A stretch of 21,702 nucleotides of DNA, taken from positions 1 to 21,702 of the forward strand of contig JBCBST010000048.1 in assembly GCA_039819115.1 (NCBI GenBank). The letters are read 5' to 3'. Position 1 is the first letter of the stretch, and the number at the start of each line of letters is the position of its first letter. The translations under genes and the position numbers were made by a program. The notes under the pieces were generated by a model. The model had not been told where the DNA came from, ran no database searches, and saw only the letters and a list, made by a program, of their open reading frames with translations. The DNA is from JBCBST01 sp039819115. Its GTDB lineage: Bacteria; Bacteroidota; Rhodothermia; Balneolales; Balneolaceae. Below, piece after piece: positions 5,396-13,859 of the stretch.

Positions 5396-7720
5396 ATGCA
5401 GAAGCTGACGCGAAGAGTTTTTTTAAAGTATGCTGGGCTCATGAGCTCAATGATGGTTGGTTTAGGGAAATCAATCTCCGTTTTCGCTCAACCTGCCACC
5501 CGTACAGCTGTTGACCCGATATCCCGTGAGGTGGAAGACATTTTTGAGTTTATCACACGTACACGTGGTAAGCTGGATCAAACACTGTATAGACAGATTA
5601 TTGGGTCGTCTAACCCTTTTAAAGAAGGTGATGAAACCCTCGGTGTAGCCGCTAAAGACGAAACCTCCCGCGAACAGGCCAGGAAGCTGCTCTCAAATAC
5701 CAGAATTGAAGATCTGGATCAAAACCCGGTTTTTGAAGACCAGCTTTATGAACTAATAGCGCACACTACCAGCGAGGAAGTGGGCAACACCATAAAGCAT
5801 ATGACCCTGGGTGAGCTCAAAACCTTTATGCTGACCCGGACAGAAGAAGAAATTAAAGCCATTATGCCTGGCCTGTCCAGCGATGTAATCGGGTGCCTGG
5901 TTAAACTGATGGATAACGACGAGTTAATCCATGTGGGTCAAACGGTATTTAATCCCCTTCCCGGAAGCCATATCGGGAGTAAAGGATACATGAGTGCGCG
6001 TGTTCAACCCAATTCCCCGACCGATCACATCGATGATATTATGTGGCAGGTATTTTGTGCCTGGTCGTATGGGGTTGGCGATCTGGTATTGGGTACGAAC
6101 CCCGTTTCCAGCGAACCGGAATCGGTTGCCGCAATCGAATCTTCACTTTATGACTTAATTGTCACCTTTGAGCTGGAACAGATATTACCCAATTGTGTGC
6201 TTTCTCATATCGATATACAAGCCGAAGTTGAAGAAATGCAGCCAGGAACTACGGGTATCTGGTTTCAAAGTATAGCGGGTACCGTTAAGGCCAATCAAAC
6301 GTTTGATGTGACCATCGAAAAAATGATGGAATACGCCAAACAACGAACAGGCAAATACGGGATGTATTTTGAAACGGGTCAGGGGGCTGACTTTACAAAC
6401 GGGCACGGCGAAGGATTTGATATGGTGCTCCATGAATCCAGGAAATACGGTTTTGCCCGGGCGTTGAAACATGTGATGACTGAAGGAAAAGCCAAAGAAG
6501 ACGAACCCTGGGTTCACCTGAATGATGTAGCCGGATTTATTGGTCCTGAAGTGTTTAAGACCAAAGAACAACTGGTTCGGACCTGCCTGGAAGATACCGT
6601 CATGGGAAAACTTCACGGGTTACCTATCGGACTTGATATCTGCTCCACCCTGCATATGGATGTAAGCCTGGATGACCTGGACTGGTGTATTAAACAGATT
6701 ATGCCTGCCAATCCGGCTTACCTGATGGCGCTGCCCACCAAGAATGACCCCATGCTCAGTTATCTCACAACGGCATACAACAATCATGTGCAAGTCCGTG
6801 AGCAGTTTGGATATAAGGTGAATGATGAAATGTGGAACTTTTTCAAAAGACTAGGTGTCATCGGCCCTGATAATAAGCCCACAGAACATTTCGGTGATCC
6901 GATCTGGGTATACTACCAATTCAGGAAAGCTAAAGGAGATCAACGATCGAAAGCTGAGGTCTATGCAGAAGGCAGACGTACCATTAAAGAAATTGAAGAC
7001 CGGGGTGTGTTTATAACCGAGGGATACGGCAAAAACGTTTGGGATTTACCCGATGAGCTCGACCACAAGGTTCGGGCGTTGTATGAGGATGCCAAGGTAA
7101 GTATATGGACGGAAATGACTCCTGCCTTTGTGTCTGTGATACCCGATCGTATACCTCTTCAAACCCGGTCAACGGATAGGGTAGATTATGTTTATCATCC
7201 TGAATCGGGTGAAAAACTTACTTCAGGGTCCATCAAAGAACTTCTGAAGCTCAAACAAGACTGGAAACAAAGCATCCCGGATGTGCAGATACTTATTTCT
7301 GACGGTCTAAATGCAAGAGCTTTGATGGATAAAGGACATCTGGGTCCCTATCTTGAACACTTGGAAACGTCGTTACTGGAACAGGGTTTTACCATCTCAG
7401 AAAAACGAATTGTGCTTTCTAACGGAAGAGTACGCGCCGGGTACGAATGTGGAGAAGTTCTTTTTGGTACCAGAGAAACCGGAACGGCCTTTACTCAGAA
7501 AAAAGGGGTAATCCATATTATTGGAGAGCGTCCGGGATCGGGACATCATAACTTTTCGGCATACCTCACCGCTGCGCCGGTACACACATGGAGCCAATCA
7601 GGAAACGTGGATCATGATATTTCCCGGGTGGTATCCGGAATTTCGGATACTGCGCTTAATCCCACACTTGCCGCATCTCAAACATCCGAAATCTTTACTG
7701 AGTTGTTTAAATCTGCTTAG
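5396..7720 (+). CDS. eutBC: Tat-exported EutB-EutC fusion, ethanolamine ammonia-lyase (774 aa)
   Basis: Ethanolamine ammonia-lyase converts ethanolamine to acetaldehyde and ammonia using adenosylcobalamin. Residues 1-32 are a textbook Tat signal: TRRVFLK, a hydrophobic core, then VFA before Gln. Residues ~40-505 match EutB, with landmarks SARVQPN (Arg202, Gln204), LGTNP (Asn235), YFETGQG (Glu326), FIGPE and IGLD (Asp414), closing with GDPIWVYYQF. These correspond to active-site Arg160, Gln162, Asn193, Glu287 and Asp362 of E. coli EutB. A short insertion rich in charged residues precedes FIGPE. After a linker, residues ~550-774 match EutC: PDVQILISDGL (~628-638), RVRAG, GERPG (710-714) and SAYLTAAP. 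The EutC part lacks the N-terminal extension of the ~295-residue E. coli subunit. No EutA reactivase, permease, aldehyde dehydrogenase or shell gene is nearby. The start is fixed by the Tat motif directly after the ATG; AGGGA lies ~10 bases upstream. The substrate could differ from ethanolamine. Confidence 0.88.
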   Translation: MQKLTRRVFLKYAGLMSSMMVGLGKSISVFAQPATRTAVDPISREVEDIFEFITRTRGKLDQTLYRQIIGSSNPFKEGDETLGVAAKDETSREQARKLLSNTRIEDLDQNPVFEDQLYELIAHTTSEEVGNTIKHMTLGELKTFMLTRTEEEIKAIMPGLSSDVIGCLVKLMDNDELIHVGQTVFNPLPGSHIGSKGYMSARVQPNSPTDHIDDIMWQVFCAWSYGVGDLVLGTNPVSSEPESVAAIESSLYDLIVTFELEQILPNCVLSHIDIQAEVEEMQPGTTGIWFQSIAGTVKANQTFDVTIEKMMEYAKQRTGKYGMYFETGQGADFTNGHGEGFDMVLHESRKYGFARALKHVMTEGKAKEDEPWVHLNDVAGFIGPEVFKTKEQLVRTCLEDTVMGKLHGLPIGLDICSTLHMDVSLDDLDWCIKQIMPANPAYLMALPTKNDPMLSYLTTAYNNHVQVREQFGYKVNDEMWNFFKRLGVIGPDNKPTEHFGDPIWVYYQFRKAKGDQRSKAEVYAEGRRTIKEIEDRGVFITEGYGKNVWDLPDELDHKVRALYEDAKVSIWTEMTPAFVSVIPDRIPLQTRSTDRVDYVYHPESGEKLTSGSIKELLKLKQDWKQSIPDVQILISDGLNARALMDKGHLGPYLEHLETSLLEQGFTISEKRIVLSNGRVRAGYECGEVLFGTRETGTAFTQKKGVIHIIGERPGSGHHNFSAYLTAAPVHTWSQSGNVDHDISRVVSGISDTALNPTLAASQTSEIFTELFKSA

Positions 7721-7766
7721 ATTGATCCTGGTAATGCAACAGTTATCTGAGATCGAATGCTTATCC

Positions 7767-7791
7767 ATATACCTGCTGTATATCCTGTTTT
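7767..7791 (+). terminator. weak hairpin terminator after the EutBC gene
   Basis: The 6-bp AT-rich stem ATATAC / GTATAT has a 5-base loop and is followed by CCTGTTTT. It lies about 45 bases past the EutBC stop and before the era start. The stem is weak, so read-through into era is possible. Confidence 0.3.
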
Positions 7792-7824
7792 AACCCTGAC
7801 TGACTAACGAGTAACATCCTTCTT

Positions 7825-8712
7825 TTGAATACGCCCTCTCATAAATCCGGTTATGTGGCCATTGTTGGCAAACCCAATGCTGGCAAATCTACATTGATGA
7901 ATGCCATGTTGGGCACTAAGCTTTCCATAGCAACACACAAACCCCAAACCACCCGACATCAAATTATTGGTATCCATTCTGACGAAAACCAGCAGATTAT
8001 CTTCCTCGATACGCCAGGCATCATAAGCCCGAAGTATGAGCTGCAAAAGGCTATGATGCGCTTTGTTGAAAAAGCGGAGAAAGAAGCCGATGTGATTCTG
8101 TTTATTGTAGATGCAAACGACCGTGTGATGCCTGAAGTGGCTTTCGAATCTCTGAAAAATCTGCGTAAACCTGTTCTGTTAGTGCTGAACAAAATAGACC
8201 TGGTACCCCAGGAATCGGCAACTGCATGGGCGGATGAACTTGGATCTCAGTTTTCATTTGCAGGCACCAGTTTTGTGTCGGCCCTGGAACAACAGAATAT
8301 GGGTGGTTTAATCCATCTGGTTTCCGGGTACCTACCGGAAGGCCCTCCCTTTTATCCAAAAGATGAATTAAGCGAACACCCGGTCCGTTTTTTTGCATCT
8401 GAACTCATCCGTGAACAGTTGTTTATTCAGTACCATGAAGAAATTCCCTATTCATGTACCGTAGAAGTAATCCAGTATGAAGAGCGGGATAACCTGGATT
8501 ATATCAACGCAGAAATCATTGTGAACCGGAATTCCCAGAAAGGCATGATCATTGGAAAAGGTGGAAAAGCCATCAAAAAGCTGGGAACAGAATCACGAAA
8601 AGCCATTGAAGATTTTGTCGGGCGTAGTGTTTTTCTGGATTTACACGTGAAAGTTCGGGAAAAATGGAGAGAGCGGGAGCATATGGTACGTAATTTGGGT
8701 TACAAACCTTAG
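7825..8712 (+). CDS. era: GTPase Era, ribosome assembly factor
   Basis: Era binds the 3' end of 16S rRNA and assists 30S subunit maturation in the cytoplasm. The 295 residues are the normal length. The GTPase motifs are all intact: G1 GKPNAGKS (15-22), the Thr-rich switch I with KPQTTRHQ, G3 DTPG (62-65) and G4 NKID (122-125). The C-terminal KH domain has its GKGG loop at 244-247 within MIIGKGGKAIKKLG. The start is TTG: an in-frame stop lies at 7801 and no ATG or GTG occurs between, and the TTG start gives the usual short N-terminus before GYVAIVGKPNAGKS. Only a weak GAG-type Shine-Dalgarno lies about 13 bases upstream. Confidence 0.96.
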   Translation: MNTPSHKSGYVAIVGKPNAGKSTLMNAMLGTKLSIATHKPQTTRHQIIGIHSDENQQIIFLDTPGIISPKYELQKAMMRFVEKAEKEADVILFIVDANDRVMPEVAFESLKNLRKPVLLVLNKIDLVPQESATAWADELGSQFSFAGTSFVSALEQQNMGGLIHLVSGYLPEGPPFYPKDELSEHPVRFFASELIREQLFIQYHEEIPYSCTVEVIQYEERDNLDYINAEIIVNRNSQKGMIIGKGGKAIKKLGTESRKAIEDFVGRSVFLDLHVKVREKWREREHMVRNLGYKP

Positions 8713-8738
8713 GAATGAAGCAGAGCTGTTTGAAGTTT

Positions 8739-8753
8739 AACTATCAAATAGTT
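8739..8753 (+). other. small inverted repeat between era and the reductase gene
   Basis: AACTAT-CAA-ATAGTT is a 6-bp perfect inverted repeat in an AT-rich gap, followed by a T-rich stretch near 8768-8773. It could be a weak era terminator or an operator for the reductase gene. The sequence does not decide between them. Confidence 0.25.
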
Positions 8754-8780
8754 TAATATTAAATCATTTTTAAATTCATC

Positions 8781-9335
8781 ATGGATATCAAAATCATTAG
8801 CAGCACCGATCGTCCAAACTCTATGGCTTCTCGGATTTCTTCGTATGTACAGGGTTTATATGAAAAAGAGGGTGCTAAAGCAGAAGTTATCTCACTCGAA
8901 GATTTTCCGCTACAAGATGTGGTTGGAGGCCGCTACGGAGCCGACATCCCATCGGTTACCAAATTCCGCGACCCCATTCTAAACGCCGACGGCCTGGTTT
9001 TTGTAATTCCGGAGTACAACGGTGGCTTCCCAGGTATACTCAAAATTTTTGTTGATTACCTGCCTTTCCCAGGCGCATTTGAAAAACTACCCATGAGTTT
9101 TATCGGAGAAGCATCGGGAGCTTTTGGTGCTTTACGTGCGGTAGAGCAATTCCAAATGATCGCTAATTACAGAAATGCACTTCAATTCCCCGAACGCGTA
9201 TTCATTCAGCGTGTAAACAAAGAGTTTGGGGAAGACGGTTTAAAAAACGAATTCACCCAAAAACTCTTACTCGATCAGGTTCGGGGATTTGTTGATTTTA
9301 TAAAGGCCAACAATCCTGAATTAATTAGTGCGTAG
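8781..9335 (+). CDS. NADPH-dependent FMN reductase family protein (quinone/chromate reductase type)
   Basis: 184 residues, a single flavodoxin-like domain. The N-terminal strand and phosphate loop read IKIISSTDRPNSMASRI, the GSxRxxS-type FMN-phosphate site. The signature PEYNGGFPG (77-85) leads into the helix LKIFVDYL, as in the NAD(P)H:FMN reductase / azoreductase-like family. A second flavin-contacting loop is GEASGAFGALRAVEQ. Such enzymes reduce quinones, azo dyes or chromate by two-electron transfer in the cytoplasm; the true substrate cannot be read from sequence. The last 15 bases overlap the 3' end of the convergent response-regulator gene. Confidence 0.85.
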   Translation: MDIKIISSTDRPNSMASRISSYVQGLYEKEGAKAEVISLEDFPLQDVVGGRYGADIPSVTKFRDPILNADGLVFVIPEYNGGFPGILKIFVDYLPFPGAFEKLPMSFIGEASGAFGALRAVEQFQMIANYRNALQFPERVFIQRVNKEFGEDGLKNEFTQKLLLDQVRGFVDFIKANNPELISA

Positions 9336-10025
9336 CATGTATCCTACCCCGTGCAACGTAATGAGATAGCGGGGATCTTCGGGTTGTACTTCAATCTTTG
9401 CCCGTAATTTGGAGATATGAACATCAACAGTCCGTGTATTTGTACTGTATTCGTATCTCCATACTTTTTCGAGTAACTCGTCTCGGGAAACAGGGTTTCC
9501 GGAGTGAGAAAGGAGATATCGTATCAGCTCTACCTCACGGGTTGTAAGTTCAATTTCTTTTCCATCCGGATGCAGCACATTCGATTCAAGCAGGTCTATA
9601 CGTACTTCTCCTAGCTGTAGTACATCCACCTCTCCGGAAGAAGAATAGGTACCTGCTCTTCTCAGACGTGCCTGAATGCGTGCCAGCAGTTCTTTCACCC
9701 CAAAAGGTTTGGTAATGTAGTCGTCGGCCCCAAGGTTCAACCCTTTCACCTTATCGGTTTCCTGGTCCTTGGCTGTGAGCATAATCACAGGTATGGTCAA
9801 TTTTAAGTTGCGAAGCTCATCCAGGATATCGTATCCGCTTTTTCCAGGTAGCATCACATCAAGTAGAATCAGGTCGGGCTGATGGTCTTTTGCTAAGCCA
9901 ACAGCCTGTGTTCCATCCTCGCATATCACTACTTCGTATCCTTCGCTTTCCAGCGTATCCCTTAACGTAAATATGAGGCTTGGTTCGTCTTCTACAACAA
10001 GAATTTTCATTGATTTATTAGACAT
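9321..10025 (-). CDS. OmpR-family response regulator (receiver + winged helix)
   Basis: 234 residues. The receiver domain (7-120) has the acidic pocket EDE (12-14), the phosphoacceptor Asp56 in LLLDVMLPG, LTAKD, and the conserved lysine in ITKPFG. The C-terminal winged-helix DNA-binding domain (~135-232) shows ELTTREVELIRYL, DELLEKVW and RTVDVHISKLRAKIE, then ITLHGVGYML. It should be phosphorylated by the upstream kinase and regulate transcription. The ATG overlaps the end of the kinase gene by 8 bases, which supports co-translation; a second ATG (residue 6, at 10010) just before KILVVEDE is an alternative start. The 3' end overlaps the convergent FMN-reductase gene by 15 bases, leaving no room for a terminator between them. 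Confidence 0.95.
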   Translation of the reverse strand: MSNKSMKILVVEDEPSLIFTLRDTLESEGYEVVICEDGTQAVGLAKDHQPDLILLDVMLPGKSGYDILDELRNLKLTIPVIMLTAKDQETDKVKGLNLGADDYITKPFGVKELLARIQARLRRAGTYSSSGEVDVLQLGEVRIDLLESNVLHPDGKEIELTTREVELIRYLLSHSGNPVSRDELLEKVWRYEYSTNTRTVDVHISKLRAKIEVQPEDPRYLITLHGVGYMLRTN

Positions 10026-11739
10026 GTTCGGTTTGTTGTGTAAGTGTTGTATGTGAAATCACAGCTTCGTCATGAGCAGGCTGTGCGTGCTTTTTACTGA
10101 TCAGTTTTGGAAAGAATATAGTGAAGGTAGAGCCCATACCCTCTTCGCTTCTCACTTTTATTGATCCCCCATTCAGTTTAACGAGACTTCTGACAATACT
10201 AAGTCCCAAACCATGACCTTTGATATGATTACTGAGGGGGTCCCCTACCCGGTAAAACTTCTTGAAGATATTCTTCAGATCTTTCTTAGGTATTCCAATA
10301 CCCTTGTCAGTCACACTTACGTACACAAAATCTCTGCGTTCTCCGATCGTAAAGCCTACAAACTTTTCCTTATCGGAATACTTAACTGCATTCGTAGCCA
10401 GGTTGTTTAACACCGTTTCCACGCTGTTTTGGTCAACCATAATGAGGCTGTCTTTCGCTGAATTGGTGTATGCTACCTCAAATCCTTTTGACTCAAAATA
10501 CGATGTGTTCTGATCGATAAACCGCCCGACAATATCGTTCAAATAATGGGGTGCAGACTCAATAAGTGACTGTCCGGCATCTGTTTTGGCCACATCCAGG
10601 AGCTTTTCAATCATTTCACGGAGGCGAACAGATTCGGAATAGATATGAGCACCGTATGATTTCAACCGGTTTGGTTCGGTAACCCTCCCATCTGAAATGT
10701 TTTCACCAGCAGCCTGCATTACTGCAAGCGGTGTTTTTAATTCATGAGTGACATTCGCCAAAAAATTTGCCTGTCGCTGAGACAGTGCCCGCTCCCGCTG
10801 AGCGGTGTAAAACATGAATAGCAGAGCGCCAAACAAGAATACACCCGCCACTCCAAGCACAATAAGATTTTTTGTAAGAGAAGCATTATACATGGTAAAC
10901 GCAGGACTGGAAAGAAAGGCAATTTTGATATTCCAGTTGCTAAAATAGCCGGAGAACCGCTGACGATAGTCGACTAGTTCACGGTTATACTCAATCGTTG
11001 GGTCGTTGGTGGCCAATACCTCGTCTTTTACCCAGTCGTGCAGCCATACAACCACTCCACTTTCTTCACTGGGTGGGAAAAAGTCCTGTATCCTCGCTCC
11101 AATCATTTCATTTATGATGTAATCCTGATTGAGCTTAAACGTCAGGTACCCAATTACTTTACTCTCATTGAGGTTGATAAGCCCGAGATTCATACTTCGG
11201 TGGGTATCAAACTCCACGATCAGATTCCAACGGTAGTCAAAATCGTGAACCTGTATCCGTGCTTTGGTACGGATAAGTCCAACACCATCACACAACGTAT
11301 TGGGATAATTATTCACGAGGGTCAGGCTATGTAATTCCTTACTGTACTGGTAAATCTGAATGCCTTCATCACACGGATCGGTACCTTCAGGGGTATAGTA
11401 AATCCCGTCAAACATGGGATTTTGTGAGGCTTCTTCCATGACTTCCCGTACCCGGTCTGGAAAATGCCCGGTTTCAGCGATGCTTTTTTCGATAGGCTCC
11501 AACTCCAGCTTGTACAATCCTCGGAAGGGTGAATACATCTCTTCCCGAACCAAGCGGGTAATGTCTTCCAGTAAATCAGTTTGTCGGTCGCCTTCGTCTT
11601 CCACCATCTTATCTCTCAAATCGTACAGCGAGAGTATATTCATGCTGGTTAGAGCCAGAATGGCAACCAAGCCCGCGGCAAGTAATAACCAGCGGAATGC
11701 ACGGTTCCTAATCATGATGATATTCTGTTTTATCTCCAC
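10018..11739 (-). CDS. membrane sensor histidine kinase
   Basis: 573 residues. Two membrane helices (about 14-34 and 289-310) enclose an extracytoplasmic sensor region of some 250 residues that matches no sensor family I recognise. It is followed by a HisKA domain with phosphoacceptor His332 in NVTHELKTPL. The catalytic HATPase domain has NLATNAVKYSD, DKGIGIP, the KKFYRVGD segment and GHGLGLSIV. It should autophosphorylate and pass the phosphate to the OmpR-type regulator whose gene overlaps its 3' end. The first start codon is GTG (11739), which itself lies in AGGTGGAG, a good Shine-Dalgarno sequence. The ATG at 11715 (MIRNRAF, 565 residues) directly before the membrane helix is a plausible alternative, although the spacing of about 18 bases is long. 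Confidence 0.93.
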   Translation of the reverse strand: MEIKQNIIMIRNRAFRWLLLAAGLVAILALTSMNILSLYDLRDKMVEDEGDRQTDLLEDITRLVREEMYSPFRGLYKLELEPIEKSIAETGHFPDRVREVMEEASQNPMFDGIYYTPEGTDPCDEGIQIYQYSKELHSLTLVNNYPNTLCDGVGLIRTKARIQVHDFDYRWNLIVEFDTHRSMNLGLINLNESKVIGYLTFKLNQDYIINEMIGARIQDFFPPSEESGVVVWLHDWVKDEVLATNDPTIEYNRELVDYRQRFSGYFSNWNIKIAFLSSPAFTMYNASLTKNLIVLGVAGVFLFGALLFMFYTAQRERALSQRQANFLANVTHELKTPLAVMQAAGENISDGRVTEPNRLKSYGAHIYSESVRLREMIEKLLDVAKTDAGQSLIESAPHYLNDIVGRFIDQNTSYFESKGFEVAYTNSAKDSLIMVDQNSVETVLNNLATNAVKYSDKEKFVGFTIGERRDFVYVSVTDKGIGIPKKDLKNIFKKFYRVGDPLSNHIKGHGLGLSIVRSLVKLNGGSIKVRSEEGMGSTFTIFFPKLISKKHAQPAHDEAVISHTTLTQQTEHV

Positions 11740-11836
11740 CTAAAATAACGTTTGGCTGGCTCGTGACAATTGATCATAGGTAAAAAATAATCAAATCGGT
11801 ACCATAAACGTTCGAATTGTAAAAAGATTGCAGGGT

Positions 11837-13834
11837 CTACTTCTGCCAGGTATTGTTCCCTCTGTTCTTGTCCGGAAACTGCCCAAGCCTGTCAATTTCA
11901 ACGGATACCACCTCCCTGCTGGTGTCGAGTACCAAAGAAGCCGTTCGTTTTCCTCTCAGCCAGTCGGTTACTTCCAGACGGTGATTTTCTTCTCCTCCAT
12001 CGGCAAAAAACACCGTTAGTATAACCGGCATCGGTACATTACCCAAGTCTTTAATTGTAATGGTGGTTGTTCCATCCGCCTGAGTTACATCATCCAGCGC
12101 CTGATCAAGCGCCCAGGTTTCGTAGTACCAGCTTCTCCAAAACCAGTCCAGATCCTTTCCCGAAACAGTTTCGAACGTGTGAAACAAATCATAGGGTGTG
12201 GGATGCTTATACGCCCAGTTTTGGATGTAGGTCTTCCAGGCCTCATGGAACACTTCTTCTCCGATCACTCCCTGTAAGGCAAATAGTACGGTTGCGGGTT
12301 TTGGATAGGACGCAACGCCATAGGCCGGACCGGGGTAGTGATAATCGGAATAGCGCATAATTTCACCTTCAAATGGGGTTCCGGCTACTTGCAAGTATCC
12401 TGCGAATTCGTTTGTCAGGTTGTACGATTCTGGTCGATGATCCCAACGCGACTGTGCTTCGTGAAATGTTGTGGAACCCTCATCCATCCAGGCTCTGCGT
12501 CGCTCGTTATTGCTCACAATCATCGGCATCCACATATGGGCCAGTTCATGGGCTATTACATCGTATAACGCAGTGGGGTTGCTTTTATAGCGGTCACCCC
12601 CGATGAGCGTGGTCATGGGAAACTCCATCCCGCCGGAAATGATACCATCGCCTTCAACGAGTGTCATATGGGGCCATGGATATGGAAATGCGGTATACTC
12701 TGAAAGGGCTTTGATCGAATGAGCACCAAATTCTGCTCCCTGTCGCCATTCGGGGGCTTTACTTCTCCAAAATGCATGAATACGGGTATAATCGAGTACA
12801 CCGTCATTGTTCAAATCTCCTACCGGTGTGCGCATGCCGTCCCAATTCGATTCCCGTACTACAGAGAAGGCCACATCGCGAACATTCCTGGAGCTAAACC
12901 TCCAGGTTAACTTATCGTTTGAAGCATCGATGGTAGATGCGCCGTAATCAGCAGGGGTTACAATGGAGACGACCTCATCACTACCGGCTGCTTGTTCATA
13001 TCGTTTAAAAATGCGTGGAGCCAGTACTTGTTCTGCATTAATCAAGTCACCGGTACCCATCACAATCCATTGTTCAGGAACAGTAATAAATAATTCATAG
13101 TCCCCGAATCCGGCATAAAACTCAGCATTTCCGGTAAAAGGATCGGTAAACCATCCTTCCAGATCGTCCATCACTACAACTTGAGGGTACCAATACGCCA
13201 TGTGGTATAGATTCCCATCATTATATCCCATTCTTTCAGACGCTCCCGCTCTTGGTATTTTAAAAGAGTACGTAATTTCGACGTCTAGCGTACTGTTAGG
13301 AACGATGTTTTTACCCGGTAATACCGCCAGTAACGTACCCTGCGTGCCCCAGCCTGTAACACCTAGGCCAAGTTGTTCCAACTCCTGGATTTCTTCTCCC
13401 TGGAGTGTTACCTGGTGGATGGATACCCCACCCGTAACTTCAACCTCTTCTTTTCGAACAGCCCCTTCCGCATGTAGATTCTGGGCCAGCTCCAGAAAAA
13501 GAACCGGAGTGTTCAACGGAGAATTATTCGTGAATTGAATGGATGCCGTAGCCAGCAACACCGTGTCTTCCGGGCTCAGTTCTGCCTGAATGGAGTAGGA
13601 GGTATAGTTGGTCCAATACCTTGGGCCGGGTTCTCCCGAAAGAGTACGGGTACCATTATTAACTGCATTCATAAATGCAGGAGGCAGTTCAACCGGATAC
13701 GGGACAGGCCTCTCCAAACGGAAAGACTCAGCGGTGGTAAGAGCTACCGGTTCTTGGTCTGGCTGGACAGATTGGTTTGAAGTGGAGCATGCCGCACACA
13801 CAAAAAGGCATACCAAACTTACGATTGATCTCAT
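11837..13834 (-). CDS. M1-family metallopeptidase (gluzincin), exported, possible lipoprotein
   Basis: 665 residues. The N-terminus is a hydrophobic signal ending CAAC (Cys16), a possible but imperfect lipobox, so it may be lipid-anchored facing the periplasm or surface. Residues ~60-260 form the M1 N-terminal beta domain. The exopeptidase motif is GGMEFP, the variant of GAMEN common in this subgroup. Zinc ligands and catalytic base form HELAH (429-433) with Glu452 in WMDEG, the exact HExxH-18-E spacing. A YPKPATVLFAL segment supplies the transition-state tyrosine region. The enzyme should trim amino acids from peptides. The gene lies 25 bases after the receiver gene and about 100 bases before the kinase gene on the same strand. 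No carboxy-terminal ARM/HEAT extension is present, as expected for this short form. Confidence 0.92.
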   Translation of the reverse strand: MRSIVSLVCLFVCAACSTSNQSVQPDQEPVALTTAESFRLERPVPYPVELPPAFMNAVNNGTRTLSGEPGPRYWTNYTSYSIQAELSPEDTVLLATASIQFTNNSPLNTPVLFLELAQNLHAEGAVRKEEVEVTGGVSIHQVTLQGEEIQELEQLGLGVTGWGTQGTLLAVLPGKNIVPNSTLDVEITYSFKIPRAGASERMGYNDGNLYHMAYWYPQVVVMDDLEGWFTDPFTGNAEFYAGFGDYELFITVPEQWIVMGTGDLINAEQVLAPRIFKRYEQAAGSDEVVSIVTPADYGASTIDASNDKLTWRFSSRNVRDVAFSVVRESNWDGMRTPVGDLNNDGVLDYTRIHAFWRSKAPEWRQGAEFGAHSIKALSEYTAFPYPWPHMTLVEGDGIISGGMEFPMTTLIGGDRYKSNPTALYDVIAHELAHMWMPMIVSNNERRRAWMDEGSTTFHEAQSRWDHRPESYNLTNEFAGYLQVAGTPFEGEIMRYSDYHYPGPAYGVASYPKPATVLFALQGVIGEEVFHEAWKTYIQNWAYKHPTPYDLFHTFETVSGKDLDWFWRSWYYETWALDQALDDVTQADGTTTITIKDLGNVPMPVILTVFFADGGEENHRLEVTDWLRGKRTASLVLDTSREVVSVEIDRLGQFPDKNRGNNTWQK

Positions 13835-13859
13835 GTTTTTAATAAAATGCGATGAATGA

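Noticed and set aside
6185..6616. 143-codon minus-strand frame inside the EutBC gene
   Set aside because: It lies wholly opposite conserved EutB catalytic motifs and shows no recognisable protein features.
5396..7720. Ethanolamine-utilisation microcompartment locus
   Set aside because: No shell protein, EutA, EutE, EutG, EutH or regulator gene lies in the window, and the EutC part lacks the N-terminal extension.
7521..7793. 90-codon plus-strand frame overlapping the EutC end
   Set aside because: It is an alternative frame of the conserved EutC region with a random-looking tail into the gap.
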